DNA from: Muribaculaceae bacterium
Lineage (GTDB): Bacteria > Bacteroidota > Bacteroidia > Bacteroidales > Muribaculaceae
Length of the DNA stretch: 64,000 bases
NCBI GenBank assembly: GCA_022509205.1
Contig: JAFLTR010000006.1
Coordinates: 1-64,000 of the forward strand
Direction: 5' to 3'
The notes under the pieces were generated by a model. That model saw only the letters and a list, made by a program, of their open reading frames with translations, was not told the origin of the DNA and searched no databases. This document shows positions 41,938 through 51,676 of this stretch, piece after piece. Made by a program: the position numbers and the translations under genes. Positions within the stretch are counted from its first letter, which is position 1, and the number at the start of each line of letters is the position of its first letter.

Positions 41938-44900
41938 TTATTCTTCTTTGCGGAGATCCTTCTCTTTGAGTTCGGGATCCACGCCCCATTGCTGCTGAGC
42001 GAGACGTTTGTAGTTATTGTAGCGCCAGCGTGCATTATCTTCAGCTGCCTTGAAGAGCTCTTCAGCTTCTGCAGGCTGCATTTTGAAGAGGGAAGCGAAA
42101 CGTACCTCACCCTTGAGGTAATCCTGGAATTTGCTCCAGTCCGGTTCCTTACTGTCAAGAGTAAACGGATTTGTGCCGCTCAACTCATTGTCAGGATTGT
42201 AGCGCCAGAGCTGCCAGTAGCCACATTCAACGGCCTTTCTTTCCTCTTCCTGAGCGCGACCCATACCTGCCTTGATACCATGGTTGATACAAGGAGCGTA
42301 TGCAATCACGAGCGACGGACCGTCGTAAGCCTCAGCTTCGCGGAGGGCCTTGAGGGTTTGGGCATTGTCTGCACCCATTGCGATCTGAGCTACATAAACA
42401 TAGCCATAAGTTGTAGCCATCAAACCGAGATCTTTCTTACGGATTCTCTTACCTGCAGCGGCAAACTTGGCGATTGCAGCGATCGGGGTAGACTTGGATG
42501 ACTGGCCACCGGTGTTTGAATAAACCTCTGTGTCAAGCACAAGGATATTCACATTCTTACCGGAAGCGATCACATGGTCGAGACCACCGTAACCTATGTC
42601 ATAGCTTGCGCCGTCACCACCGATGATCCATTGGCTGCGCTTGGTCAGATAATTCTTAAGCTCGATCACTTTCTTGCAAAGATCGCATCCGCAAGCCTCA
42701 GCTTCAGCCACAAACTTCAAGCCGGCCTCACGACTCTTGTCGCCATCTTCCTTGACTTCAAGCCATGCTTTTGCAGCAGCCTTGATGTTGTCGGAACATT
42801 CTGTGCACTTTTCAATCTTGTCGCAGAGATCCTCAAGACGGGCACGCATCTTTTCGTATGCCACATGCATACCGAGACCAAACTCACAGAAGTCTTCAAA
42901 CAGAGAGTTAGCCCAAGCGGGACCATGACCCTTTTCATCCTTGCAGTAAGGAGTGGAAGGCACAGAACCTGAATAGATGGAGCTACATCCTGTGGCATTG
43001 GCCACTATTTCATGATCACCATAGAGTTGAGTAATGAGCTTCACGTAGGGAGTCTCACCGCAACCCGAGCAAGCGCCGGAGAACTCGAAGAGCGGAGTGG
43101 CAAACTGGCTGTTCTTAACATTTGCACGAACATCCACAAGATCTTGTTTGCTCTTCACCTCGTTAACGCAATAGTCCCAATTCTTCTGCTGGCCGAGCTG
43201 GCTTTCCTCATGTTTCATGACAAGAGCTTTCTCACCTTTCTTGCCGGGACATACATCAACGCAGTTGCCGCATCCGAGACAATCGAGCACATCAACTTGC
43301 TGCACGAACTTCATGCCGGCCATAGTCTTGCCGATAGCCGGGATAGTGTGGTCTTCGCCAAACGGAGCTTTTGCCATCTCTTCCGGAGTCAAAACAAATG
43401 GACGGATTGCAGCGTGAGGACAAACATAAGCACACTTGTTACACTGGATACAGTTTTCGGGCAACCATTCAGGCACGAAAGCAGCGACGCCACGTTTTTC
43501 ATATCTTGCAGTCTCCTGCGGCCATGTGCCGTCAGCATTATCCTTGAATGCGGAAACTTTCAGAAGGTCGCCGTCCTGTGCATTGATCGGGAATACTATG
43601 TTACTGATGAACTCAGGCACATTCTTCTTCTCTTCCTCATCATCCGGAAGATTGGCCCATGCCGGATCAACATCAAGCTTCTTGTATTCGTTACCACGAT
43701 CTACAGCAGCGTAGTTCATGTTTACAATGTTTTCACCCTTCTTACCGTAACTCTTAACGATGAATTTCTTCATCTGCTCTACAGCAAGGTCTACCGGGAT
43801 CACCTCGGTGATGCGGAAGAACGCACTTTGGAGGATAGTGTTGGTGCGGTTGCCAAGACCGATTTCTTGAGCGATCTTGGAAGCATCCATATAGTAGACG
43901 GTGATATTGTTCTTGGCGAAAAGTTTCTTCACCTTGTTGGGAAGATTCTTGGCAAGCTCCTCACCTTCCCAGATAGTGTTGAGAAGGAAGGTACCGTTTG
44001 GTTGCAAACCGCGGCAAACATCATACATCTTGAGATAAGCCTGTACATGGCAAGCCACGAAATTAGGTGTATTCACAAGATAAGTGCTGCGAATGGGTTC
44101 GTCTCCGAAACGGAGGTGGGAACATGTGAAACCGCCCGACTTCTTGGAGTCATAGGCAAAATAAGCCTGGCAATATTTATCTGTATTGTCACCGATGATC
44201 TTAACAGAGTTCTTGTTGGCTCCTACAGTACCGTCAGCACCCAGACCATAGAATTTAGCCTGGAACATGCCTTTGCCGCCAAGGTTGATTTCCGGAAGAA
44301 GCGGAAGTGAAAGATAAGTCACGTCGTCTTCGATTCCGATAGTGAAGTTATCTTTCGGTTCGGGAAGATTAAGATTGTCGAAAACAGAAACGATCTGTGC
44401 CGGAGTAGTATCTTTAGAAGCCAGACCATAGCGACCGCCTACGATCAAAGGAGCATTTTCAACACCGAAATAGCAGTCTTTTACATCGAGACAAAGCGGC
44501 TCGTTGCTTGCGCCCGGTTCTTTGGTCCTGTCAAGCACAGCGATTCTCTTGGCTGTCTTAGGCACAGCGGCGAGGAAATGCTTTGCTGAGAAAGGACGAT
44601 AAAGATGAACGCTTACAAGACCTACTTTCTCACCCTTGGCGCGGAGATAGTCGATAGTTTCGCGGATACATTCAGTCACGGAACCCATGGCGATGATAAC
44701 TCTTTCAGCCTCGGGGTCTCCGTAATAATCAAAGAGACCATAATTACGGCCCGTGATCTTAGAAACCTCCTTCATATAATCTTCCACAATCTGGGGCACT
44801 GCCAGATAGTAAGGATTGCTGGCCTCACGGTGCTGGAAGAACACGTCGCCGTTTTCAGCCATACCTCTTGCCACGGGAGCTTCCGGGTTAAGGGCACGGT

Positions 44901-45519
44901 TGCGGAAATCAGCAAGAGCTTTCTGGTCGATCAGCGGAGCAAGGTCATCCTGGTCGATAGCCTCGATCTTCTGGATCTCATGGCTTGTGCGGAAACCGTC
45001 GAAGAAATTGAGGAAAGGCACTCGGCTCTTGATAGTGGAAAGGTGAGCCACTGCTGCAAGATCCATCACCTCCTGCACGCTACCTTCGCAAAGCATTGCG
45101 AAACCGGTCTGACGAGTAGACATCACATCCTGATGGTCGCCGAAAATACTCAAGGCGTGAGAAGCCAATGTACGGGCCGAAACATGGAAAACGCAGGGAA
45201 GAAGCTCGCCTGCTATCTTATACATGTTAGGAATCATCAGAAGAAGACCCTGGGATGCAGTGAAAGTAGTGGTCAGGGCACCTGCCTGAAGAGAACCGTG
45301 GACAGCGCCGGCTGCGCCGCCTTCACTCTGCATTTCTTGCACTGTGACTGTTTCACCAAAAATGTTCTTCCTGCCGGCAGCAGCCCAATCGTCGACATAT
45401 TCAGCCATGGTGGATGACGGAGTGATCGGATAGATGGCCGCAACCTCCGTGAATGCATAGCTGATATGCGCAGCTGCCTGGTTGCCATCGCAAGTCAGGA
45501 ATTGCTTTGCTTTGCTCAT
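41938..45519 (-). CDS. nifJ: Pyruvate:ferredoxin (flavodoxin) oxidoreductase
   Basis: A 1193-residue single-chain PFOR that oxidises pyruvate to acetyl-CoA and CO2 and passes electrons to ferredoxin in the cytoplasm of anaerobes. Domains in order: the alpha part (EVAAIYPITPSSTMAEYVDDW, pyruvate/TPP binding), the gamma-type part (SGGFTCSHLRFGDEPI), the two-cluster ferredoxin segment CIQCNKCAYVCPHAA and CLGCGNCVDVCPGKKG (from about residue 693), a further Cys-rich stretch FSGACSGCGETPYVKL for the proximal cluster, and the TPP-binding beta part GGDGASYDIGYGGLDHV (about 965), ending DNARWRYNNYKRLAQQ. It is monocistronic, with its own promoter and terminator. Confidence 0.97.
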   Translation of the reverse strand: MSKAKQFLTCDGNQAAAHISYAFTEVAAIYPITPSSTMAEYVDDWAAAGRKNIFGETVTVQEMQSEGGAAGAVHGSLQAGALTTTFTASQGLLLMIPNMYKIAGELLPCVFHVSARTLASHALSIFGDHQDVMSTRQTGFAMLCEGSVQEVMDLAAVAHLSTIKSRVPFLNFFDGFRTSHEIQKIEAIDQDDLAPLIDQKALADFRNRALNPEAPVARGMAENGDVFFQHREASNPYYLAVPQIVEDYMKEVSKITGRNYGLFDYYGDPEAERVIIAMGSVTECIRETIDYLRAKGEKVGLVSVHLYRPFSAKHFLAAVPKTAKRIAVLDRTKEPGASNEPLCLDVKDCYFGVENAPLIVGGRYGLASKDTTPAQIVSVFDNLNLPEPKDNFTIGIEDDVTYLSLPLLPEINLGGKGMFQAKFYGLGADGTVGANKNSVKIIGDNTDKYCQAYFAYDSKKSGGFTCSHLRFGDEPIRSTYLVNTPNFVACHVQAYLKMYDVCRGLQPNGTFLLNTIWEGEELAKNLPNKVKKLFAKNNITVYYMDASKIAQEIGLGNRTNTILQSAFFRITEVIPVDLAVEQMKKFIVKSYGKKGENIVNMNYAAVDRGNEYKKLDVDPAWANLPDDEEEKKNVPEFISNIVFPINAQDGDLLKVSAFKDNADGTWPQETARYEKRGVAAFVPEWLPENCIQCNKCAYVCPHAAIRPFVLTPEEMAKAPFGEDHTIPAIGKTMAGMKFVQQVDVLDCLGCGNCVDVCPGKKGEKALVMKHEESQLGQQKNWDYCVNEVKSKQDLVDVRANVKNSQFATPLFEFSGACSGCGETPYVKLITQLYGDHEIVANATGCSSIYSGSVPSTPYCKDEKGHGPAWANSLFEDFCEFGLGMHVAYEKMRARLEDLCDKIEKCTECSDNIKAAAKAWLEVKEDGDKSREAGLKFVAEAEACGCDLCKKVIELKNYLTKRSQWIIGGDGASYDIGYGGLDHVIASGKNVNILVLDTEVYSNTGGQSSKSTPIAAIAKFAAAGKRIRKKDLGLMATTYGYVYVAQIAMGADNAQTLKALREAEAYDGPSLVIAYAPCINHGIKAGMGRAQEEERKAVECGYWQLWRYNPDNELSGTNPFTLDSKEPDWSKFQDYLKGEVRFASLFKMQPAEAEELFKAAEDNARWRYNNYKRLAQQQWGVDPELKEKDLRKEE

Positions 45520-45664
45520 AGTTAGTTGAAGTTTATTTTTAAGTTATTTAGATATGTCTGATTTTCTGCTATCTGTCTTCCTTTTTAATGCTCCCTGAAA
45601 CACGTATCTGACTATTTGATGATACTGAAAATAAAATTCGGGAACATAATATACGCAATTTCTG

Positions 45665-45672
45665 CAAAGATA
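45665..45672 (-). promoter_or_regulatory. Putative -7 element of nifJ (TATCTTTG)
   Basis: On the minus strand TATCTTTG matches TAnnTTTG, about 145 bases before the nifJ ATG. No clean TTTG is found 19 bases upstream. A long leader would result. Confidence 0.4.
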
Positions 45673-45769
45673 TAAAAAATCATTTATTTAAACCCATAGA
45701 AAATTTATATTTTTCGTGTGTTTATGTTTTATAACAATTTATAACACTCGGGGCATCCCCGAAAAGGGG

Positions 45770-47107
45770 TTAAGAAAGAGGACGGATACGACGTTTCTCC
45801 CCTTTCAATTTTCTCCCTTCGGCAGCATTGAGCAACGGCGCCACGGCTCCTTCTCTCACAGCCGCGAGGGAATAATGGTCGAAGACATCTATCTTCCCGA
45901 TTTCTGAGGGCGCCACCCCACACTCTTTCACGAAAAAGCCAAGTATATCCCCCTTTGAGAGTTTCTCACGTTTTCCTCCGGAAATATATAGAGTCATGAA
46001 TTTCTGTGACAGGTCAGCCTCCCTTTTTCCGTCAAGCTGCAGGGATCCGTCAGGAGATACAAATTCTTTCAGCTCCTCGTCAGGACCCAGAAGCAGGTAT
46101 ATGTCTCCATCCTTATCTACTCTGGCAGTGCGGCCGTTTCTATGGGTATAGGATTCCGGTGTGAGCGGCTGATGATAATGCACCACCGATTTCACCTTTT
46201 CAATATCCAGCCCCCTAGCTGCCAGGTCGGTGGCCACAAGGATCGGTCGCGAACCGTTGTTGAAAAGGGCCACAGCTGTCTCCCTGTCTTTCTGATCAAG
46301 GGCTCCATGGTAGAGAACTGCCGCTACTTTCTTCTTCCTTAAAAATTCATAGACCCTTTCGGCACTTTCCCGGTGATTGAGAAAAATAATAGTTTTTTCC
46401 AAGGTTTCTTTCCCATCGTTGATGTTATGAAGAAGCGTCAGAAGGCTCTCGAGCTTATCATTGCTGTCGGCTGCCACCGTTCTCACATTCATCCTCCCCC
46501 TCACTTCCTCCGAATTTGACGAATAATCTATTGTAACCGGATTATCAAGCTTCAGGAATTCAGGCAATGTATCGGCTCTTGTGGCTGAAGTCAGAATAAT
46601 GCGGCTCACGTTTTTCATACGTTTCATGAGTTTCTCCATCTCCTCCTCAAAACCGAGTTCGAGAGTCTTGTCAAACTCATCGAGCACCAACATCCTGACC
46701 GGAAGCAATTCTAGATTTTTTCTCACGGAATGATCCAGCAGTCGACCCGGAGTCGCCACTACAATATCCGGCACCACCTTAAGGCTATTGACCTCATCCT
46801 CCACCTTATGCCCTCCATAGAGGGCTACGACCCGGAAAAGTTTTCCCGCCTCACGCATTACGGAGGCTATCTGAATCACGAGTTCTCTTGACGGGGCTAT
46901 GACCACACACTGGATCCTACCTGTGGAGGGTTTCATAAGTTTCAAAACCGGCAAAGTAAAAGCCAGGGTCTTCCCGCTCCCGGTAGGCGACAGAAGAATA
47001 ATGTCGCGGCTCTCTGATGATTTTGCAAGCATCTCCCTCTGTATGTCGTTCAGAGTCTCAATCCCGAGTCGGGTCTTGATTCCTTCAAGTATTTCTTTTT
47101 CTTTCAT
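45770..47107 (-). CDS. DEAD-box RNA helicase with DbpA-like C-terminal domain
   Basis: A 445-residue RNA helicase. Motifs in order: Walker A SPTGSGKTLAF, Ia PSRELVIQI, Ib TPGRLLD, motif II VLDEFDKTLELGF (DEFD instead of DEAD), motif III TSATRAD, and in the second RecA domain VATDLAARGLDIEKVKSVVHYHQP with motif VI HRNGRTARVD. The C-terminal 75 residues (LYISGGKREKLSKGDILGFFVKECGVAPSEIGKIDVFDHYSLAAV) resemble the RNA-binding domain of DbpA, which targets helicase activity to 23S rRNA. A role in ribosome assembly is likely. It lies 15 bases after the recG stop on the same strand, in the same probable transcript. Confidence 0.92.
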   Translation of the reverse strand: MKEKEILEGIKTRLGIETLNDIQREMLAKSSESRDIILLSPTGSGKTLAFTLPVLKLMKPSTGRIQCVVIAPSRELVIQIASVMREAGKLFRVVALYGGHKVEDEVNSLKVVPDIVVATPGRLLDHSVRKNLELLPVRMLVLDEFDKTLELGFEEEMEKLMKRMKNVSRIILTSATRADTLPEFLKLDNPVTIDYSSNSEEVRGRMNVRTVAADSNDKLESLLTLLHNINDGKETLEKTIIFLNHRESAERVYEFLRKKKVAAVLYHGALDQKDRETAVALFNNGSRPILVATDLAARGLDIEKVKSVVHYHQPLTPESYTHRNGRTARVDKDGDIYLLLGPDEELKEFVSPDGSLQLDGKREADLSQKFMTLYISGGKREKLSKGDILGFFVKECGVAPSEIGKIDVFDHYSLAAVREGAVAPLLNAAEGRKLKGEKRRIRPLS

Positions 47108-47122
47108 GGCATTTCTATGTTT

Positions 47123-49279
47123 TTAAGATATCAGCGACCAATCCACTTCTCTGGCAAATCTTAGTTTGAGTTCATGGCGGGTCATAGTGATATCTGGATC
47201 GTTTAAGGCTATGGGACTATTAATTTTTTCATTTGGCGAAGGAGCTGCTCCCGGAGAAAGCAATGGTTGGGTGCCTCCCAGCACAACCAGCGCTGCTTCA
47301 CGGGCTCGCGTAAGAATCTGCCCATCTTTGGCAAGATTCGCCACACGGAGGTTAAAGGGCATGCCACTTTGAAGCGTACCTTCCATATCACCGGGCCCTC
47401 GCATTTTCATATCTGCCTCGGAGATGAGGAAACCATCTGTAGTTTCCGCCATTATGGAGAGGCGCTTCTTGGTTTCTGCTCCTGAGGTCTGTTTCCCCAT
47501 CAGGATGCAGTAGCTCTGTTCTGCTCCACGTCCTACTCTACCTCTCAGCTGATGGAGCTGGGAGAGACCAAAACGTTCGGCATTCTCAATCACCATCACT
47601 GTGGCGTTAGGCACATTGACTCCCACCTCTATTACTGTGGTGGCCACCATTATTCTTGCTTCTCCACTTACAAAAAGACTCATCTGACGGTCTTTTTCCT
47701 CGGGTTTCATCTGCCCATGCACATAACATACCGGCACCCCGACAAATGTGTCGCATGTGCGCTGATATCCCAGTTCGAGGCTCTTCAGGTCGGTTTTTTC
47801 ACTATCCTTGATAAGCGGATAGACAATATATACCTGTCGGCCTCTTTTCAGCTGACTGAAAATCAGATTATCCACCTCCACTCTATTGCTATCCCACCTA
47901 ACCATCGTATTGATAGGAGTCCTGCCCGGAGGCAACTCGTCAATAACGGAAACATCCAGGTCGCCATATACGGTCATTGCTAATGTGCGTGGTATCGGCG
48001 TGGCAGTCATAACTAGTACATGTGGAGCAATTTCCCCTTTATTCCACATTCTTGCCCTTTGAGCCACCCCAAAACGATGCTGCTCATCGATCACGACAAC
48101 TCCCAATTTCTGAAACTGCACTTTATCCTCAAGCAAAGCGTGGGTGCCTATAAGGAGATTCAGTCTTCCATCAAGCAGCGACTCATGGATCTCCCTGCGT
48201 GCTTTTTGACGGGTGCTACCCGTCAGAAGGGCAACTTTAAGGCCGATCTGTGTTCCCCATTTACTTATGGTTTCATAATGTTGCGTGGCCAAGATTTCAG
48301 TGGGAGCCATAATCGAAGCCTGGAATCCATTGTCGACAGCCATGAGGGCAGTCAGGAAAGCCACCATGGTTTTCCCGGAACCTACATCTCCCTGAAGCAG
48401 ACGGTTCATCTGACGACCGGTCTTCATATCGGCCCATATTTCTTTTAAAACGCGTTGCTGGGCTCCTGTAAGAGCAAAGGGGAGAAACTTCTGATAAAAG
48501 CCGTTGAAATATTCACCGATACGGGTGAGAGTGTGGCCCTTAATTCGGGCTCCCCTCTCCATGGAAAATCGTAGAATATTAAGCTCCACATAATAAAGTT
48601 CCTCAAACTTGAATCTCTCGATGGCTTTCTGAAGAAGTTCGGGAGATTTGGGGAAATGCATATTGATCATAGCCTCCCGTAATGGCATTAGATGATATCG
48701 GGCAATAATCTCTTGGGGCAAGGTCTCAGGGATTTTTGTAAAACCGGGCAACTTCATTACCTCTTCCACCATCCTACGGATCGTAATGACACTGAACCCT
48801 TTCTTTCTCATCGGCTCAGTGATGGTGTAGACGCCCCTGAATCCGGTCGGAGGCTTCTCCGGATTATAGGCTTCCACTTCCGGATGTATCATGGAATAAG
48901 CATGGTGGTAAAGCTGCGGTTTCCCGAAGATCACATATTCAGTGGAAGTGTTATAGGCTGAGGAGAAGTATTTCAGATTGTTAAACCAGACGGTTTCCAT
49001 CAATTTCTTGCCGTCGGAAAAAAGTCCTACAAGGCGTTTCCTAGCTCCTTCCCCTTCTTGGGAGAAACTGATAAACCGGCCCCTGATCTGGAGGGCCGGG
49101 AGATCCTCGCCATGTAGATCGCCAATTGAATAAAACCGGCTTCGGTCGATATGACGGAAAGGGAAATAGTAAAGGAGGTCGCGAAAATTCGCGACCCCGA
49201 TTTCTTTCGTTAGGGTCTTGGCTCGAGCCTCCCCCACCCCTTTGAGGTATTTTATCTCCGTATCGAAAAATTCAGCCAT
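47123..49279 (-). CDS. recG: ATP-dependent DNA helicase RecG
   Basis: RecG remodels stalled replication forks and Holliday junctions. This 718-residue protein has the N-terminal wedge domain (LKGVGEARAKTLTKEIGVANFRDLLYYFPFRHIDR). The helicase motifs follow: GDVGSGKTMVAFL (about residue 298), MAPTEILATQHY, VVIDEQHRFGV, TATPIPRTLAM, then VATTVIEVGVNVPNATVMVIENAERFGLSQLHQLRGRVGRG and the C-terminal TRAP/TRG region (TDGFLISEADMKMRGPGDMEGTLQSG). The length is normal. Its first eight bases overlap the 3' end of ispD, so the two are translationally coupled. Confidence 0.97.
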   Translation of the reverse strand: MAEFFDTEIKYLKGVGEARAKTLTKEIGVANFRDLLYYFPFRHIDRSRFYSIGDLHGEDLPALQIRGRFISFSQEGEGARKRLVGLFSDGKKLMETVWFNNLKYFSSAYNTSTEYVIFGKPQLYHHAYSMIHPEVEAYNPEKPPTGFRGVYTITEPMRKKGFSVITIRRMVEEVMKLPGFTKIPETLPQEIIARYHLMPLREAMINMHFPKSPELLQKAIERFKFEELYYVELNILRFSMERGARIKGHTLTRIGEYFNGFYQKFLPFALTGAQQRVLKEIWADMKTGRQMNRLLQGDVGSGKTMVAFLTALMAVDNGFQASIMAPTEILATQHYETISKWGTQIGLKVALLTGSTRQKARREIHESLLDGRLNLLIGTHALLEDKVQFQKLGVVVIDEQHRFGVAQRARMWNKGEIAPHVLVMTATPIPRTLAMTVYGDLDVSVIDELPPGRTPINTMVRWDSNRVEVDNLIFSQLKRGRQVYIVYPLIKDSEKTDLKSLELGYQRTCDTFVGVPVCYVHGQMKPEEKDRQMSLFVSGEARIMVATTVIEVGVNVPNATVMVIENAERFGLSQLHQLRGRVGRGAEQSYCILMGKQTSGAETKKRLSIMAETTDGFLISEADMKMRGPGDMEGTLQSGMPFNLRVANLAKDGQILTRAREAALVVLGGTQPLLSPGAAPSPNEKINSPIALNDPDITMTRHELKLRFAREVDWSLIS

Positions 49280-49961
49280 CCTTCCCCATTAAAAAAGTGG
49301 CCAAAGCCAGATCTTTCGGATTGGTGATTTTTATATTGTCGTAGTTTCCAGGGAAAATTGCAATAAAGTGTCCTGCCATTTCTGCCACGGTGGCGTCATC
49401 GCTATAAGTTTTGCTACCGGCCTTAAGATAGGCTTCCTTTAACAGCGCTGTCTTGAACACCTGGGGAGTCTGCACAATCATATAGCTGTCGCGGTTGACT
49501 GCCTCCGTATTATTGTCGTCAAGCTTGACCCGAATCGAGTCTACAACCGGCACAGTGGGAATAGCGGCCCCATACTGTTCCGCAGCTTTCCAGCCTTCAG
49601 AGATAATGGAAGGGCTTACCAAGGGGCGCGCACCGTCGTGGATAGCCACCAGGGAATCATTGTTCTGAATGAGCGTCAAGCCGTTTCTCACCGATTCGCT
49701 TCGCGTTGAACCTCCGGAGGTAACTTTATGAGGGAAGCGCTGATCTTCCGGAAGTGACGAGAAGAAATCATTCCAAAGGGAGATGAACTCTTCCGGCAAG
49801 ACAATGACGATCTCAGTGGTCGGATTCTCGTCATGAAAAGCCTTGATGCTCCACCACAAGACAGGACGGCCGCAGAGGTTACGGAATTGCTTCGGAATTC
49901 CTCCTCCCATACGGCTACCTGACCCTCCGGCCACTATCACTGCATATCTTTTCCCGCTCAA
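49272..49961 (-). CDS. ispD: 2-C-methyl-D-erythritol 4-phosphate cytidylyltransferase
   Basis: IspD transfers CMP from CTP to methylerythritol 4-phosphate in the non-mevalonate isoprenoid pathway. The 229-residue protein has the nucleotide-binding signature IVAGGSGSRMGGGIPKQF at its N-terminus, the metal-binding/active-site HDGARPLVSPSII (around residue 107), the substrate-binding PVVDSIRV and the C-terminal family phrase FPGNYDNIKITNPKDLALA. The length is typical. It precedes recG with an eight-base overlap and follows fabG by 23 bases, so it sits in a mixed-function housekeeping operon. Confidence 0.96.
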   Translation of the reverse strand: MSGKRYAVIVAGGSGSRMGGGIPKQFRNLCGRPVLWWSIKAFHDENPTTEIVIVLPEEFISLWNDFFSSLPEDQRFPHKVTSGGSTRSESVRNGLTLIQNNDSLVAIHDGARPLVSPSIISEGWKAAEQYGAAIPTVPVVDSIRVKLDDNNTEAVNRDSYMIVQTPQVFKTALLKEAYLKAGSKTYSDDATVAEMAGHFIAIFPGNYDNIKITNPKDLALATFLMGKDG

Positions 49962-49984
49962 AACTAAAAACTACAAGCGAAAAA

Positions 49985-50731
49985 TCACATATTCATTCCA
50001 CCGTCTACCTGTATCACCTGGCCGGTGACATACGCAGACATATCGGAAGCAAGGAATACTGCCACCTCGGCGATATCCTCCGGTTTTCCACCTCTGCGAA
50101 GAGGAATTTTCTTCACCCATTCCTCCCTTACATTGTCCGGAAGGGCAGCGGTCATGGCTGTTTCGATAAATCCCGGGGCGATTGCGTTGGCTCTGATGCC
50201 ACGTGAACCCACTTCCTGCGCTATGCTCTTTGCAAGGGCGATAAGTCCGGCTTTAGAGGCGGCGTAGTTAGACTGACCGGCATTACCATGAACTCCCACA
50301 ACGGAGGCCATATTTATTATGCTGCCACTTCTCTGGCGCATCATAATCGGCAATACGGCATGGATGAAATTGAAAGCTGATTTCAGATTGACGTTGATAA
50401 CGGCATCCCACTGTCCTTCAGTCATTCGCATCATAAGACCGTCTTTTGTGATGCCGGCATTGTTGACAAGAATATCGATATGACCGAAATCCTCATGAAC
50501 CTTCTTCACTACTTCTTCAGTCTGGGCATAGTCAGCTGCATTCGATGCATAACCTACACATTTCACTCCCAGAGCCTTTATCTCATCTTCGGTCTGTTTT
50601 CCGTTCTCGTCGATAACAAGGTCGGTGAATGCTATGTCGCAACCTTCAGCTGCAAATCTAAGGGCCAAAGCCTTACCGATACCTCTGGCAGCTCCTGTAA
50701 TCAGTGCCACCTTTCCTTCTAATAGTGCCAT
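49985..50731 (-). CDS. fabG: 3-oxoacyl-[acyl-carrier-protein] reductase
   Basis: A 248-residue short-chain dehydrogenase. The NADPH-binding motif is TGAARGIGKALALRF (residues 13-27), the NNAG motif is VNNAGITKDG, and the catalytic triad is Ser in INMASVVG with YAASK (Tyr and Lys). The closing VTGQVIQVDGGMNM is the FabG hallmark. It reduces 3-ketoacyl-ACP in each cycle of fatty acid synthesis. It is the gene before ispD, and a KAS III homologue is encoded upstream on the same strand, separated by a lipoprotein gene, so the group may be partly a lipid-synthesis unit. Confidence 0.95.
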   Translation of the reverse strand: MALLEGKVALITGAARGIGKALALRFAAEGCDIAFTDLVIDENGKQTEDEIKALGVKCVGYASNAADYAQTEEVVKKVHEDFGHIDILVNNAGITKDGLMMRMTEGQWDAVINVNLKSAFNFIHAVLPIMMRQRSGSIINMASVVGVHGNAGQSNYAASKAGLIALAKSIAQEVGSRGIRANAIAPGFIETAMTAALPDNVREEWVKKIPLRRGGKPEDIAEVAVFLASDMSAYVTGQVIQVDGGMNM

Positions 50732-50813
50732 GTTATTATTGTTGTTATTGTTATTGTCTGTTTGATTGGAGTTGTCGGAGAGGATAATGTTGTCACAACC
50801 CTTCCGGCTCCAT

Positions 50814-51641
50814 TTATCTGCTAAGCAGACCTTTCTGATATATATTCAATTGGTGGGAAATCTCTCCTGCCGAAACATCAATGTCCATATAGGGTGACTC
50901 TCCGTCCCAATCCGGATTATCTTTAAATTCTTCCATAGTTCCATCCCATGGATAAAGTTCAAAATGCAGCACATTATCTTTAATAGAGAGATGAATCCAA
51001 TCAAAGTCTACCTTATGGATATCCAATGGATCCGGGGTAAAAAAACCGGGGGTGAACCATATATCTTCATAATTCGGGCAAACAAGATCGAAGCTGCATT
51101 TCCCCTCCACTATGATGTCGGTGCGATATGTGAATGTCTCAAACTCCACATCTCCTTGCAAGTTTTCCGCAACCCAAGTGATGGGTGCCCATTTCCCTGA
51201 GGCTCCGAAATCCTCTTCCCTTGTGAACAAAAAGGTGCAGAAAATATCTCCGGCTGTCATATCTACAAAAATCTCCTTATGGAAATCTTCCGGCACATTC
51301 TCAAATTCACATACCATTACATTTTTATTAATGGAAATATGAAGCCATTCATAGTCATACTCCCAAATATTATCGGGCACCTCCGGATAGTAAGTCCCAT
51401 AAGAAATCCAGGGATAATAGTTTTGACAAACGAGCTCCACAGACCCTTTTCCGGAAATATTGAACTCCACCAAAGCATTCGACGCATAGTTCACGCTTAC
51501 ATCCCCATTAATATTTTTAGTTTTCCATTCCATGGCATCCCAGGCGCCATCTAACGGATCGTCATTATTTTCGCGATCTGTACAAGAAGTCACAAGACCT
51601 ATTGCCAGACATAAAGTCATGTAGAAATAAATTCTTCTCAT
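50814..51641 (-). CDS. Lipoprotein with two tandem homologous domains, unknown function
   Basis: A 275-residue lipoprotein (lipobox VTSC, Cys20). The rest is two related beta-rich halves of about 115 residues. Half one runs WDAMEWKTKNINGDVSV, then SGKGSVELVCQNYYPW, YEWLHISINKNVMVCEF and DMTAGDIFCTFLFT. Half two runs WAPITWVAENLQGDVEF, then EGKCSFDLVCPNYEDIW, FDWIHLSIKDNVLHFEL and DVSAGEISHQLNIYQ. The match shows an internal duplication. I do not recognise the family; the pattern resembles small Ig-like or BACON-type sandwich domains, but that is a guess. It stands between fabG and the KAS III gene, an odd place for a surface lipoprotein. Confidence 0.75.
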   Translation of the reverse strand: MRRIYFYMTLCLAIGLVTSCTDRENNDDPLDGAWDAMEWKTKNINGDVSVNYASNALVEFNISGKGSVELVCQNYYPWISYGTYYPEVPDNIWEYDYEWLHISINKNVMVCEFENVPEDFHKEIFVDMTAGDIFCTFLFTREEDFGASGKWAPITWVAENLQGDVEFETFTYRTDIIVEGKCSFDLVCPNYEDIWFTPGFFTPDPLDIHKVDFDWIHLSIKDNVLHFELYPWDGTMEEFKDNPDWDGESPYMDIDVSAGEISHQLNIYQKGLLSR

Positions 51642-51676
51642 AGTGTTTTAGAATTAAGACATTTAAATATATGAAT

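Noticed and set aside
43012-44310. 432-codon plus-strand ORF antisense to nifJ
   Set aside because: It is a long shadow of the nifJ frame; the protein has no domain and nifJ is certain.
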